A stretch of DNA of 51,492 bases from CAIZGX01 sp964385405 (GTDB lineage Bacteria > Bacteroidota > Bacteroidia > Flavobacteriales_D > Sanyastnellaceae): positions 1 to 51,492 of the forward strand of contig CAYLOT010000019.1 of the NCBI GenBank assembly GCA_964385405.1, in the 5' to 3' direction. The position numbers and the translations under genes were made by a program. This document shows, in pieces, positions 32,196 to 39,043 of this stretch. The notes under the pieces were generated by a model. The model was not told the origin of the DNA. It ran no database searches and saw only the letters and a list, made by a program, of their open reading frames with translations. Position 1 is the first letter of the stretch; each line of letters starts with the position of its first letter.

Positions 32196-32936
32196 TTAGA
32201 TGACTTTCGCCTCGTTGTGTAACAATGTAATTAACTCTGCAGCATTGGCTGGATCTACGAATTTGCAAGCACTCTTAGCGGGAGGCATTTCGTAATTGTT
32301 TACTGAAGTGCTTGAAGCACCGTTTTCAACCGATACAACTTCAAGAGCTTTCGTGCGTGCAGCCATGATACCGCGCATGTTGGGAATGCGTTGTTCCGCC
32401 ATGCCTTTTGCAGCGCTAATGACTGCAGGAAGATTTACTTCCAACACTTCCATTCCGCCAGTTACTTCTCGTTCGCAAGTGGCAACGCCGTTGGCAACGT
32501 CTAGTTTTGCAGCAAGCGCAACTAAAGGCATGTCTAAAAGTTCAGCAACCATTCCAGGTACAACAGAACCGTTGTAATTAATGGTTTCCTTTCCACATAA
32601 AATTAAATCGAATCCTTTGTCTTTCGCGTAGTTCGCAATGTGAGTAGAAACACTCAATGCGTCTGACTCGGGAGCATCAATGCGAACCGCATCGTCAGCA
32701 CCTATTGCCAATGCCTTGCGAATAATCTGCTCGTAATCTGCACCGCCAACGCTTAATACAGTAACGTTTCCGCCTTGTGCTTCTTTCAATTCCAAGGCAC
32801 GAACAAGGGCGTACCATTCATCATACGGATTAACAATGAAGTTTACTCCAGCTTCATCGAACGAAGTGTTGTTGTTGGTGAAGGCAATCTTCGACGTGGT
32901 GTCGGGAGCCTTACTCACACAGACTAAAATTTTCAT
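32196..32936 (-). CDS. etfB: Electron transfer flavoprotein, beta subunit
   Basis: This 246-residue subunit pairs with EtfA in fatty and amino acid oxidation. Diagnostic stretches are NPYDEWYALVRALELKEAQGG, RIDAPESDALSVSTHIANYAKDKGFDLILCGKETINYNGSVVPGMVAELLDMPLVALAAKL, and VISAAKGMAEQRIPNMRGIMAARTK, the Etf beta signature. It heads a probable six-gene operon running to the nucleoside transporter. A near-match -7 element, TAACTTCG, lies at 32955-32962 on the minus strand, about 18 nt before the ATG. Confidence 0.96.
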   Translation of the reverse strand: MKILVCVSKAPDTTSKIAFTNNNTSFDEAGVNFIVNPYDEWYALVRALELKEAQGGNVTVLSVGGADYEQIIRKALAIGADDAVRIDAPESDALSVSTHIANYAKDKGFDLILCGKETINYNGSVVPGMVAELLDMPLVALAAKLDVANGVATCEREVTGGMEVLEVNLPAVISAAKGMAEQRIPNMRGIMAARTKALEVVSVENGASSTSVNNYEMPPAKSACKFVDPANAAELITLLHNEAKVI

Positions 32937-33001
32937 GTTGCAGTTTTAAGGCTGCGAAGTTACGAAAGCAAGTGTCAAACTTTCGAATTTCTGAATATGA
33001 T

Positions 33002-33967
33002 TTATTGAATCATTTCCAACTGACGAGCGACTTTCTGGAGAATTTCAAAAACTGTCTCTGCCATGACGTTTTCGCTGTCGAGGGTTGGATTAATTTCAGT
33101 GAATTCTAAGCAGCAGATGCGCTCGTTTTGAAGCAATTCTAAGATTAAATCTGCGGCTTCGCGTTCGTTGATTCCGCCTTTAACAGGTGTTCCTGTGCCT
33201 CTTGAAACAGCAGGATCCATTGAGTCTACATCGAAACTAATGTAGATTTTATCGCAAGCACTCAAGTATCGAAGAATCTCGCGGCTCAATTTGGTGATAC
33301 CTGTTTTACGAAGTTCGTTGGTTGAAACCACTTTCACTTTGTTCTGCTTGATTAGCGCGGCTTCCTGCTCTTCAAAGTCGCGAAGGGTGATGTAGACAAG
33401 GTCGCGGTATTCAATTTTTGGACAGATATCGCCTACATTCTTCAGCATTTCCCACAAGTCAATGGTCTCGTAGTCGAGGTCATTCACCTTCTCTTCAATG
33501 TTGTCTTCGTTCAAAGCTGTTGCCAACGGCATACCGTGAAGGTTTCCGCTTGGGCTCGTATATGGGCTGTGCAAATCGGCATGTGCATCGATCCAGATAA
33601 CACCTACACGCGATTCAGGATAGGCCATGCGAATACCTGCAAGAGTTCCTCCAGCGTTGCTGTGGTCTCCGCTTAGAATAAGCGGAAAACGATTGTCTCG
33701 AACGGTATCGCGCACTGCGGCACCAATTCGCTCGTACATTTTTAAAACACTGCGAATGTGCTTGGCGTAACGACTGCCCGGATTGTTATGCAAGGCGGCA
33801 TTGTCGTTTGGAATAACAATGCTTCTGTATTTTTTGAAAAAACCAGAGCGAAAGTCGAGGGCTGCAATCTTCAAGGCATCTACGCCCAAACTCGATCCGC
33901 GTGTTCCTGCGCCAACTTCACTTGGCACCTCGATGATTCGAATATTTTTCGCTTTTTTGTTAATCAT
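33002..33967 (-). CDS. Arginase / ureohydrolase family protein
   Basis: This 321-residue metalloenzyme has the manganese-binding motifs of ureohydrolases: LILSGDHS (about residue 97), VIWIDAHADLHSPYTSPSGNLHGMPLA (about 124-150), and SFDVDSMDPAVSRGTGTPVKGG (about 243-264). The SGNLHGMP form is characteristic of arginase, which converts arginine to ornithine and urea, rather than agmatinase or formimidoylglutamase. In Bacteroidota the homologue is often assigned arginase, but substrate assignment by sequence is not certain, so no symbol is given. It lies 13 nt after the phosphatase gene, and an exact -7 element 4 nt before the ATG suggests a separate leaderless transcript. Confidence 0.88.
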   Translation of the reverse strand: MINKKAKNIRIIEVPSEVGAGTRGSSLGVDALKIAALDFRSGFFKKYRSIVIPNDNAALHNNPGSRYAKHIRSVLKMYERIGAAVRDTVRDNRFPLILSGDHSNAGGTLAGIRMAYPESRVGVIWIDAHADLHSPYTSPSGNLHGMPLATALNEDNIEEKVNDLDYETIDLWEMLKNVGDICPKIEYRDLVYITLRDFEEQEAALIKQNKVKVVSTNELRKTGITKLSREILRYLSACDKIYISFDVDSMDPAVSRGTGTPVKGGINEREAADLILELLQNERICCLEFTEINPTLDSENVMAETVFEILQKVARQLEMIQ

Positions 33968-33971
33968 AATG

Positions 33972-33979
33972 CAAAGATA
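33972..33979 (-). promoter_or_regulatory. -7 element of arginase gene, predicted leaderless
   Basis: On the minus strand TATCTTTG is followed by CATT and the ATG at 33967. The match to TAnnTTTG is exact and the gap is 4 nt. The element ends inside the 13-nt gap after the phosphatase stop, so the arginase gene can be transcribed separately from that operon. Confidence 0.55.
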
Positions 33980-33980
33980 G

Positions 33981-34424
33981 TTATTGAAGTGATGTTCTAA
34001 TCCAATGCTCGGCTTTCGATTCTAAGATGTGATACATCTTTTCAAATCCATCCTCTTCGCCATAATACGGATCTTCTACATCCTCTTCAATGAGGTATAA
34101 CTTTATTTTTTTTAAATCTTCTGAGTTGCGAGCCAAAGAAGAAACATCGCTGTAGTTCATTTGATCCATGACCAAAATAATGTCGAACTCGTCGAAATGT
34201 TCAGTCTTGAACTTTTGAGCTTTGTGATTGGAAATGTCTACCTGATAGCGCTTTCCAACATTTTCAGAACGCTTATCCGCTCTGCTGCCAATGTGGTACC
34301 CAGCAGTTCCGGCACTTTCAATTTCAACAGCTGCGCTCAGCTCAAGTGCTTTAGCTTTCAAAATACCTTCAGCAAGGGGCGAGCGGCAGATATTGCCTAA
34401 ACAAACACAAAGTATTCGTTTCAT
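33981..34424 (-). CDS. Low-molecular-weight protein-tyrosine phosphatase
   Basis: This 147-residue cytoplasmic enzyme has the N-terminal P-loop VCLGNICRSPLAEG, a C-x5-R-S catalytic motif with nucleophile Cys8 or nearby. The general-acid aspartate is in VEDPYYGEEDGFEKMY near the C terminus, as in other LMW phosphatases. It would dephosphorylate tyrosine, or possibly protein-arginine; no cognate BY-kinase is in this window. It overlaps the RsmI-like gene by 4 nt (ATGA), so the two are co-translated. The usual LMW-PTP length of 140-160 residues fits. Confidence 0.92.
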   Translation of the reverse strand: MKRILCVCLGNICRSPLAEGILKAKALELSAAVEIESAGTAGYHIGSRADKRSENVGKRYQVDISNHKAQKFKTEHFDEFDIILVMDQMNYSDVSSLARNSEDLKKIKLYLIEEDVEDPYYGEEDGFEKMYHILESKAEHWIRTSLQ

Positions 34425-35143
34425 TTCTTTTCAACTCCTATGGCAAATATGACATTACGTTTGTTGAAGTCCCAATTCATTTCACGCCATTGAGCAATGG
34501 TCTTCGTAATTACATATCCGTTCTGGCTGTGTACGTCGCAACCGATACAAAGTAACGTGTTGGGTTGAAGGTGCTCGCGCAGGTCGTCGTACACATGATG
34601 ACTGCGGTAAGGCGCATCCATGAACAACTGTGTAATTTTAAATTCCGCAGATTGTCGTTCCAGCATTTTAATTTTCTTCGCGCGATCTGCACGCTCGCGA
34701 GGCAAGTAGCCGTGAAATGTAAAAGTTTGTCCGTTTAATCCAGATGCGGCCAAGGTAAGCATAATAGAAGAAGGGCCTGTTAACGGCACTACCGGAATTC
34801 CCATGCGATGGGCCTCGGCAACAATTACTGCACCTGGGTCAGCAATGCAAGGCATTCCTGCCTCACTCATAAGTCCTGCATCTTTTCCCTCCAAAATCGG
34901 CTTCAACCAAGACTCGTAACCAAGCTCTTTACTGTGCTCATTTATAACATTTAAAGTTATTTCTTCGAAATCTTTTGTATAGCCGTTTTTTCTTAAATAG
35001 CGTCTGGCTGTTTTCAATTCTTCAACAAAAAAAATGTCTAATTCCAACATGATTTCATTGTTGAAGGGAAGGTGTTCCATCTGATGAAGATCTCCAATAG
35101 GGGTGGGAAAGAGGTAAAGTGTTCCCGAGTTTTTTTTCGACAT
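34421..35143 (-). CDS. Tetrapyrrole-methylase-fold methyltransferase (RsmI-like)
   Basis: This 240-residue protein has the TP-methylase pattern. It shows GTLYLFPTPIGDLHQM at residues 7-22, FVEELKTARRYLRKNG, LMSEAGMPCIADPGAVIVAEAHRMGIPVVPLTGPSSIMLTLAASGLNG, and PRERADRAKKI. This is like RsmI, which 2'-O-methylates C1402 of 16S rRNA. It differs from standard RsmI at several points (PTPIGDLHQM instead of ATPIGNLEDM; shorter C terminus), and Bacteroidota often carry this second paralogue beside true RsmI. The substrate is therefore probably, but not certainly, RNA. It is co-transcribed with the LMW phosphatase. A rho-independent terminator upstream isolates it from the Pur gene. Confidence 0.85.
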   Translation of the reverse strand: MSKKNSGTLYLFPTPIGDLHQMEHLPFNNEIMLELDIFFVEELKTARRYLRKNGYTKDFEEITLNVINEHSKELGYESWLKPILEGKDAGLMSEAGMPCIADPGAVIVAEAHRMGIPVVPLTGPSSIMLTLAASGLNGQTFTFHGYLPRERADRAKKIKMLERQSAEFKITQLFMDAPYRSHHVYDDLREHLQPNTLLCIGCDVHSQNGYVITKTIAQWREMNWDFNKRNVIFAIGVEKK

Positions 35144-35212
35144 GTCCGTTTAGCAAAAGCTAATTTTTTGCAGGCGTGAAGGTACTGCAACAAATCATTT
35201 CCTCGCAAAACA

Positions 35213-35238
35213 AAAAAGACAGCCGAAGCTGTCTTTTT
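35213..35238 (-). terminator. Intrinsic terminator of the Pur-protein gene
   Basis: An 11-bp stem AAAAAGACAGC / GCTGTCTTTTT with a 4-nt loop (cgaa on the plus strand, TTCG on the minus strand) ends in T-runs on both strands. It follows the stop of the minus-strand Pur gene by 15 nt. Both stem arms are A/T-rich at the base, so it could also work for plus-strand readthrough. Confidence 0.85.
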
Positions 35239-35253
35239 CATGGGGTTGTATTT

Positions 35254-35643
35254 TTATAAGTCGTCAAACGATATGTCGTTCGATGGAGAATCGGACGTCG
35301 ATTCTGAACTTGGTTCTTCAGAATGAACTTCAGTGTTATTGTTTCCTTCTGAAGGTGTGAATTCAGACGATCTGTAGTCGCCTGAATCTTGCAACTGACG
35401 AATGTGCTGAATGGTATCTTCTAGCCCTTCAATAAATTTATCGAAGTCTTCTTTGTACAAGAAAATTTTGTGCTTTTCATAGCTAGCCTGACCATTATCA
35501 GAAAAGCCAGAGCGCTTGCTTTCTGTAATAGTCATAAATAAATCATTCCCTCTTGTCGTTTTCACATCGAAGAAATACTTGCGTTTTCCCGCGCGCACTT
35601 CTCTAGAAAACACGTCGTCACGGTAGTTACTTCCTTCTGCCAT
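35254..35643 (-). CDS. Pur-alpha-like DUF3276 nucleic-acid-binding protein
   Basis: This 129-residue protein matches DUF3276, the bacterial PUR-repeat family best known from Borrelia and widespread in Bacteroidota. The PUR module (SREVRAGKRKYFFDVKTTRGNDLFMTITESKR, HKIFLYKEDFDKFIEGLEDTIQHI) covers residues 10-85. It binds single-stranded DNA or RNA, usually as a dimer. The rest is an acidic, Ser/Glu/Asn-rich disordered tail. It is monocistronic: an own promoter (TATTTTTG) lies 38 nt upstream and a terminator follows. Confidence 0.92.
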   Translation of the reverse strand: MAEGSNYRDDVFSREVRAGKRKYFFDVKTTRGNDLFMTITESKRSGFSDNGQASYEKHKIFLYKEDFDKFIEGLEDTIQHIRQLQDSGDYRSSEFTPSEGNNNTEVHSEEPSSESTSDSPSNDISFDDL

Positions 35644-35680
35644 AGCTGTTAAAGTTTTCGTTCAATTTGGTTAAGTGTAT

Positions 35681-35710
35681 CAAAAATAAAAAAAATACTC
35701 ACAAATCAAA
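35681..35710 (-). promoter_or_regulatory. Promoter of the Pur-protein gene
   Basis: On the minus strand TATTTTTG (35688-35681) is an exact -7 element, with TTTG at 35710-35707 as the -33 element, separated by 18 nt. The leader to the ATG at 35643 is about 37 nt minus the start offset. Confidence 0.6.
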
Positions 35711-35736
35711 ATTTTCTTTCCTTTTTTTAACGCGTA

Positions 35737-36858
35737 TTACATTAATGAAGGTGTTAGGCGATATCGGTCTTCTCCGTAAGTTAAGGCTAATCTCTTCATC
35801 TCTGTTGCTATGTGTGCTAAGCCTAGTTCTTTACCCCAGGCAATTAGTCCTTTCGGATAGTTAACGCCTTTGGTCATGGCAAGATCAAGATCTTCAGCAC
35901 TTGCAAGTCCGGTTCTTAAGGCTTCGTAGGCTTCATTAATGAGCATACTTAGAATACGAATTCCAATTTCTTCTTTAGTCAAAAGATTAAATGACTCTCC
36001 AGCGGTCACTGTTCCTTCTTCGTAAGAATAGAATCCTCTTTTGCTCTTTCTTCCGAACCACCCCGCTTCTACGTGTCGCTTTTGAGTTGTACTCGGGGTA
36101 TATCTCGGATTGAAATAATTAGCAGCGAAAACGCTTTCGGTCACCGCGTAGTTCACGTCATTGCCAATGAGATCCATCAATTCAAACGGTCCCATTTTGA
36201 ATCCAAATGAACGCATAGCCTCGTCAATTTCAGAAAAAGTCGCCAACCCTTCATCGTAAATGCGAAGTGCTTCTGAATAGAACGGACGCGCCAAGCGATT
36301 AACAATGAACCCTGGTAAGTCTTTCGTTACAACAGGAGTCTTTCCCCAGTTGTTAATTTTAGTTTGAATTTCTTCTAATCTATTTTTATCGGTTTGAAGT
36401 GCAGGAATAATTTCAACCAAAGGCATAAGAAAGGCCGGATTGAAGAAATGAATTCCCCAAACACGTTCTGGGTGTTTGCATGCCGAAGCAATAGCCGTAA
36501 CAGATAAACTGGAGGTATTGGTTGCCAGAATACTGGTCTTCGGCAACAACGCATCGAGTTCGGCAAATACAGCTTTCTTCACCGCCAGGTCTTCCACAAT
36601 AGCTTCAATTACCCAATCGCAATCGGCGAGGTCATTCATGTAGCGAACAAAACTTACCTGAGATGCAAGTGCATTTTTCTTTTCTTCCGAGAGCCTACCT
36701 TTCTCAACCAATTTGGAGAACTGAGCATCCAAATTATTCTTTGCTCGGTTCAATGCTTCTTCATTGGTGTCGAACAAAGCAACATTTTCGCCTCCCATCA
36801 AAGCCACTTGGGCAATTCCAGTGCCCATAGCACCCGATCCAATAATTCCTATTTTCAT
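35737..36858 (-). CDS. 3-hydroxyacyl-CoA dehydrogenase
   Basis: This 373-residue NAD-dependent enzyme oxidises 3-hydroxyacyl-CoA to 3-ketoacyl-CoA in beta-oxidation or a related ring-degradation route. The N terminus is the Rossmann fold IGIIGSGAMGTGIAQVALMGG. The catalytic His sits in VWGIHFFNPAFLMPLVEI (about residues 133-150), with Glu in the same stretch. There are two helical C-terminal lobes, the second (GVNYPKGLIAWGKELGLAHI) as in PaaH- or Hbd-type enzymes. The acyl chain preference is unknown, so no symbol is given. A one-mismatch -7 (GAAATTTG) ends 4 nt before the ATG. Neighbours give no pathway clue. Confidence 0.92.
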   Translation of the reverse strand: MKIGIIGSGAMGTGIAQVALMGGENVALFDTNEEALNRAKNNLDAQFSKLVEKGRLSEEKKNALASQVSFVRYMNDLADCDWVIEAIVEDLAVKKAVFAELDALLPKTSILATNTSSLSVTAIASACKHPERVWGIHFFNPAFLMPLVEIIPALQTDKNRLEEIQTKINNWGKTPVVTKDLPGFIVNRLARPFYSEALRIYDEGLATFSEIDEAMRSFGFKMGPFELMDLIGNDVNYAVTESVFAANYFNPRYTPSTTQKRHVEAGWFGRKSKRGFYSYEEGTVTAGESFNLLTKEEIGIRILSMLINEAYEALRTGLASAEDLDLAMTKGVNYPKGLIAWGKELGLAHIATEMKRLALTYGEDRYRLTPSLM

Positions 36859-36872
36859 ATTGCAAATTTCGT

Positions 36873-36880
36873 TAGTTTTG
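36873..36880 (+). promoter_or_regulatory. -7 element of envelope protein gene, predicted leaderless
   Basis: TAGTTTTG is an exact TAnnTTTG match. It is followed by GTGAA and the GTG at 36886, a 5-nt gap. This helps choose GTG 36886 as the start over the upstream ATG at 36808, which lies inside the divergent dehydrogenase gene. Confidence 0.55.
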
Positions 36881-36885
36881 GTGAA

Positions 36886-39042
36886 GTGACTGCACGTTAT
36901 ATCAAAATACCTCTTCTTTTCATATTCGCTTTCATCTGTTCGGGAGTTGTAAAGGCGCAGTCTCCTGTAAAATTGAAAGAATTAGCCAAACAGGAAATCG
37001 ATAACAGAAACTGGCCTGCGGCTTACGATTGGGCGAAACAAGCTTATCTAATTGACTCTACAAATTTCGAATCGCAAGTTCTCTTGGCTTTGTGCGCCAA
37101 TGAAATGAAAGAATATGAAGAGAGTAAGCGTATTTTCGAAAGCATCACAGAAAAAGACATTGGCAAGCTTCAACCCGATGCCAATTATTATTTAGCACGC
37201 GCTCTCAAAGAACTAGGATTCTATGAAGATGCTGAAATTTTCTTCAGGAAGTATGTGAAGAAAAGCAGAACGAAAAACGCCATGCTGAAGAAAAAAGCTG
37301 AGCAAGAAATTAAAAACTGTGTCTGGGCACAGAAGAATGTTCTTACCGACGATTCGCTTCATGTTTATAGGTTGCCCAATGTTCTTCAACATGAAAACGC
37401 CGATGTCTTTCCGCGTATGGATGATTCCTTGTTGAATTATTATTTCTATGAAGAGGAAAAGAAGATGTGGAGCCAGGTGACACGTCCGCTTGAAAAGGGG
37501 AAGGCTATTGTTCAAACTCCGATGTCTTTCGGATACATGACCTTTCTTGGGGATACTGCTGTGGGTGTGGAAACCAAAGACGGGATAAGCTCCATGCTCA
37601 TGTTTGTTCGTCAAGACTCATCCTGGGTGGTGAAAGACAAATTGGAAAGAGTAAATGAAGGGAATGCCACCATGCCTCACTTGGTTCGTATTAATGGAGT
37701 CTTGCATTTGTTCTTTGTTTCAGACAGAGAAGGTGGGGAAGGAGGAAAGGACATTTGGATTGCAAGAGAGACCAAGGGGACATGGGCAAAGCCGTTCAAT
37801 GCGGGAAGTCGAGTGAATACCATTGATGATGAAATTGCTCCGTTTTACTTCAACAATAAACTCTATTTCACATCTACGTGGTATGAAGGCTTTGGTGGAT
37901 GGGATATTTATTATTCGAATGGAAAGCCAGGAAGTTTCCAACGTCCAGAAAATGCAGGGCGCGGATTGAATTCCAACTTCAACGATTGGGGATTGAGCTT
38001 CAATCCAGAAATGAAAATCGCATTCTTTAGTTCCGACCGTCCGTTGAAAGACGGCTCGAAATTTCCACCTTGCTGCACGGATTTATATGCCGCTACTTGG
38101 CAATTGAAAGAAGAGGAAATTTCGAAGACTAAAACCGATTCCCTTTACATTTCCTTGTATGAATTGAATAAAGTTCTTCCTGTTAAATTGTATTTCCACA
38201 ACGATGAACCAAACCCGGATTCAAACGATACTACAACGGTATTTTCTTACACCGAGACTTTCGATAAGTACATTGAGATGCGCGATTTGTATGCAAGAAA
38301 ATTGGGCAGTGAAAAAGGATCTACGGAATATGCTGATGAAGAGGTAGATGCTTTTTTTGAGAATCAAGTTCAGCAAGGTATGACTGACTTAAACTTGTTT
38401 GAAGATTTGTTGAAGAAAGAACTGTTGGCAGGTAACACCGTGAAGGTTACGGTGCGTGGGTTCGCCAGTCCGCGTGCAGCCAGTGATTACAACAGAAGAC
38501 TTTCTTTGCGAAGAATTGCTTCATTGAAAAACAAGTGGATGAAAGAGGACGTTTTTCGAAATGCTTTTGAATCGAAATCGCTCGAAATAATTCCATTGCC
38601 TTTCGGCGAAATTCAGTCGAAGTCAGGTGTGAGCGACGACATTAAGAACGAAAAGAAAAGTATCTATAGTAAAGGAGCTCGCCTGGAGAGAAGAATAGAA
38701 ATAGAGAGCGTTTCAATAAATAAAAAAGAAGAGGCCACTGCGAAACTCGATGTAGGAAGTGGAATACTTTATCTAGGACGAGTAAAGCAAGGCAGTTTTA
38801 CTTCGAAGGAAATTACAATCACGAATTCTGGGAATACGACACTTCAAATAGATAATGTTGAAGCCTCATGTGGGTGCACGGTTCCTGAGTTAACGAAAGA
38901 TAAGTTGGCGCCAGGAGAGAAAACAACTTTGAAGATTACATTCTCTGCACCGAATAGAATAGGGAAGGAAGTGAAGTTCGTAACACTATTCTCCAACGGT
39001 AACGCCATGAAGGTCATTACCGTTGAAGCATTAGTAGAATAA
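36886..39042 (+). CDS. Composite envelope protein: TPR-like, PD40 propeller, OmpA-like, DUF1573
   Basis: This 718-residue protein begins at GTG 36886 with a signal peptide (IPLLFIFAFICSGVVKAQ). Residues about 30-130 contain TPR-like helices (AKQAYLIDSTNFESQVLLALCANEMKEYEESKRIF). A beta-propeller of PD40 type follows (DIWIARETKGTWAKPFNAGSRVN, GGWDIYYSNGKPGSFQRPENAGRGLNS). Then comes an OmpA-like peptidoglycan-binding domain (VTVRGFASPRAASDYNRRLSLRRIASL), and a C-terminal DUF1573 Ig-like domain (VEASCGCTVPELTKDKLAPGE). The order resembles PorE-type proteins of the type IX secretion machinery, but the DUF1573 tail is unusual. It is probably periplasmic or outer-membrane-associated and peptidoglycan-bound. 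The 1-nt gap to clpC is convergent. Confidence 0.85.
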   Translation: MTARYIKIPLLFIFAFICSGVVKAQSPVKLKELAKQEIDNRNWPAAYDWAKQAYLIDSTNFESQVLLALCANEMKEYEESKRIFESITEKDIGKLQPDANYYLARALKELGFYEDAEIFFRKYVKKSRTKNAMLKKKAEQEIKNCVWAQKNVLTDDSLHVYRLPNVLQHENADVFPRMDDSLLNYYFYEEEKKMWSQVTRPLEKGKAIVQTPMSFGYMTFLGDTAVGVETKDGISSMLMFVRQDSSWVVKDKLERVNEGNATMPHLVRINGVLHLFFVSDREGGEGGKDIWIARETKGTWAKPFNAGSRVNTIDDEIAPFYFNNKLYFTSTWYEGFGGWDIYYSNGKPGSFQRPENAGRGLNSNFNDWGLSFNPEMKIAFFSSDRPLKDGSKFPPCCTDLYAATWQLKEEEISKTKTDSLYISLYELNKVLPVKLYFHNDEPNPDSNDTTTVFSYTETFDKYIEMRDLYARKLGSEKGSTEYADEEVDAFFENQVQQGMTDLNLFEDLLKKELLAGNTVKVTVRGFASPRAASDYNRRLSLRRIASLKNKWMKEDVFRNAFESKSLEIIPLPFGEIQSKSGVSDDIKNEKKSIYSKGARLERRIEIESVSINKKEEATAKLDVGSGILYLGRVKQGSFTSKEITITNSGNTTLQIDNVEASCGCTVPELTKDKLAPGEKTTLKITFSAPNRIGKEVKFVTLFSNGNAMKVITVEALVE

Positions 39043-39043
39043 C

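Noticed and set aside
33002..33967. Formimidoylglutamase or agmatinase
   Set aside because: The SGNLHGMP and DVDSMDP forms fit arginase better; still not certain, so no symbol is assigned.
36808..36885. Upstream ATG start (36808) for the envelope protein
   Set aside because: It would overlap the divergent dehydrogenase gene by 51 nt and place 26 residues before the signal peptide; GTG 36886 follows an exact -7 element.
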